Assembly: GCA_020086605.1 (NCBI GenBank)
Contig: JACBWW010000022.1
Coordinates: 6,735,243 to 6,799,242 of the forward strand
Length of the DNA: 64,000 nt
Direction: 5' to 3'
From: Lanius collurio
Taxonomy: Eukaryota > Chordata > Aves > Passeriformes > Laniidae
In this document: positions 63,279 to 64,000 of the stretch, piece by piece
Layout: each line of letters starts with the position of its first letter
Position numbering within the stretch: the stretch's first letter is position 1
Made by a program: the position numbers and the translations under genes
The notes under the pieces: model-generated
What the model was told of the DNA's origin: nothing
Databases searched by the model: none
Seen by the model: the letters and a program-made list of their open reading frames with translations, nothing else

Positions 63279-64000
63279 CCCCTTGGCCATGTCATATCCA
63301 GTGTTGGAATTCAGCTGTGAGAACTGGTGGGGCTCTGACTTTCATTTAGTTTGACCTCCTATTATGAGAAGTACCTGGCTCTCAATCCTGGTGGGTTGCA
63401 GCATAGTTCCAACAGTGGTTAAGTCGCATACAGAGTGGAAACAGAAAATATCCAAAAAGGCCTAGGAAATAGAGGATCGTGCAACACAATATGTAACCGA
63501 AAACAACATGTGAAAGGAATAAGTATTTCAAATACAGAGAAGTTCTCTTCCTGTCCTGTTTTTCATTTGACCAGCATAACAGATCAAGTCAGGACTGTCA
63601 GTTTAGTCCTACACTATATATAGGGGAAACAGAATCCAAGCTGATGACTGAGTTCATACAGTTGTTCATTTCTTTTGGAGTCTAAGGAACTTCAAAAAAT
63701 CCAGTCAAGAAAACAGCTAGAGAACAAGCGATTTAAAACTGAGTTGAGAGCTTTAAAGGGGGCAGACACACCTATCTAGTACCTATGATGGCACAAGGCC
63801 GCTCCTGAGCAATAACCTAGTCCAAAGCAGTAGGAAAAAAATAGTACAAACTGTTTGCATCACCTATGGATTCTACAGCTACAAATCTGAAGCTTTGTCG
63901 CTTCAGCTTAGTGGGCTCTGTCGATTATTGAGGGCTTGTATTGGTTCCACACATCCAGGGGGCTGCAGTGTGAGGTGGTCACCATCATGTACCAGTGAGG

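Larger units (their letters stand above)
60181..64000. other. Non-coding stretch to window end
   Basis: No supported gene. It contains the repeated T-box-like motifs at 60886-60920 and the inverted repeat at 63152-63278. Frames of up to 125 codons are of chance length. Confidence 0.6.

Noticed and set aside
1..64000. CRISPR arrays, operons, tRNA or rRNA genes
   Set aside because: The sequence is vertebrate-like. I saw no regularly spaced short repeats, no cloverleaf with A and B boxes and no rRNA core text on either strand by eye.

Overview
The window looks like bird nuclear DNA, probably from a songbird. It is AT-rich, CpG-poor and poor in repeats. Its recognisable interspersed repeats are 5'-truncated CR1 LINE fragments, the dominant avian retroposon, and two of them have the sequence style of songbird/neoavian CR1 3' ends. 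Nothing prokaryotic is present: there are no operons, no ribosome binding sites and no long reading frames. The longest open frames (about 125-147 codons) are at the length expected by chance in 64 kb of AT-rich sequence.

Layout: 1-9.8 kb is AT-rich non-coding DNA with small local duplications and palindromes. From 9.8 to 11.6 kb lies an abrupt GC-rich island. It contains four degenerate tandem units of about 150-175 bp whose heads carry telomere-like GGGTTA/TTAGGG motifs, then a long pyrimidine tract and an AATAAA. From 11.6 to 41.4 kb is non-coding DNA with one old CR1 copy (17.75-18.05 kb) and several trinucleotide or AT microsatellites. At 41401-41713 there is a credible 3'-terminal coding exon on the + strand: a polypyrimidine tract and AG acceptor, 50 codons ending in TAA, a short 3' UTR and a poly(A) signal. 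A minus-strand CR1 follows about 130 bp later. From 42.2 to 64 kb is again mainly non-coding, with a CR1 on each strand (53.2 and 60.0 kb), long A and T homopolymers, possible enhancer-like motif clusters and a perfect 21-bp inverted repeat at 63.15-63.28 kb.

The simplest reading is that the left 41 kb is all or part of a long last intron (or several introns) of a + strand gene ending at about 41.7 kb, and that the right 22 kb is intergenic. I cannot name the gene. An open minus-strand stretch near 49.2-49.6 kb has protein-like composition and deserves a homology search, but I do not call it a gene. The strongest unexplained structure is the GC-rich tandem array at 10.4-11.05 kb. I see no convincing evidence of a complete new biological system here.
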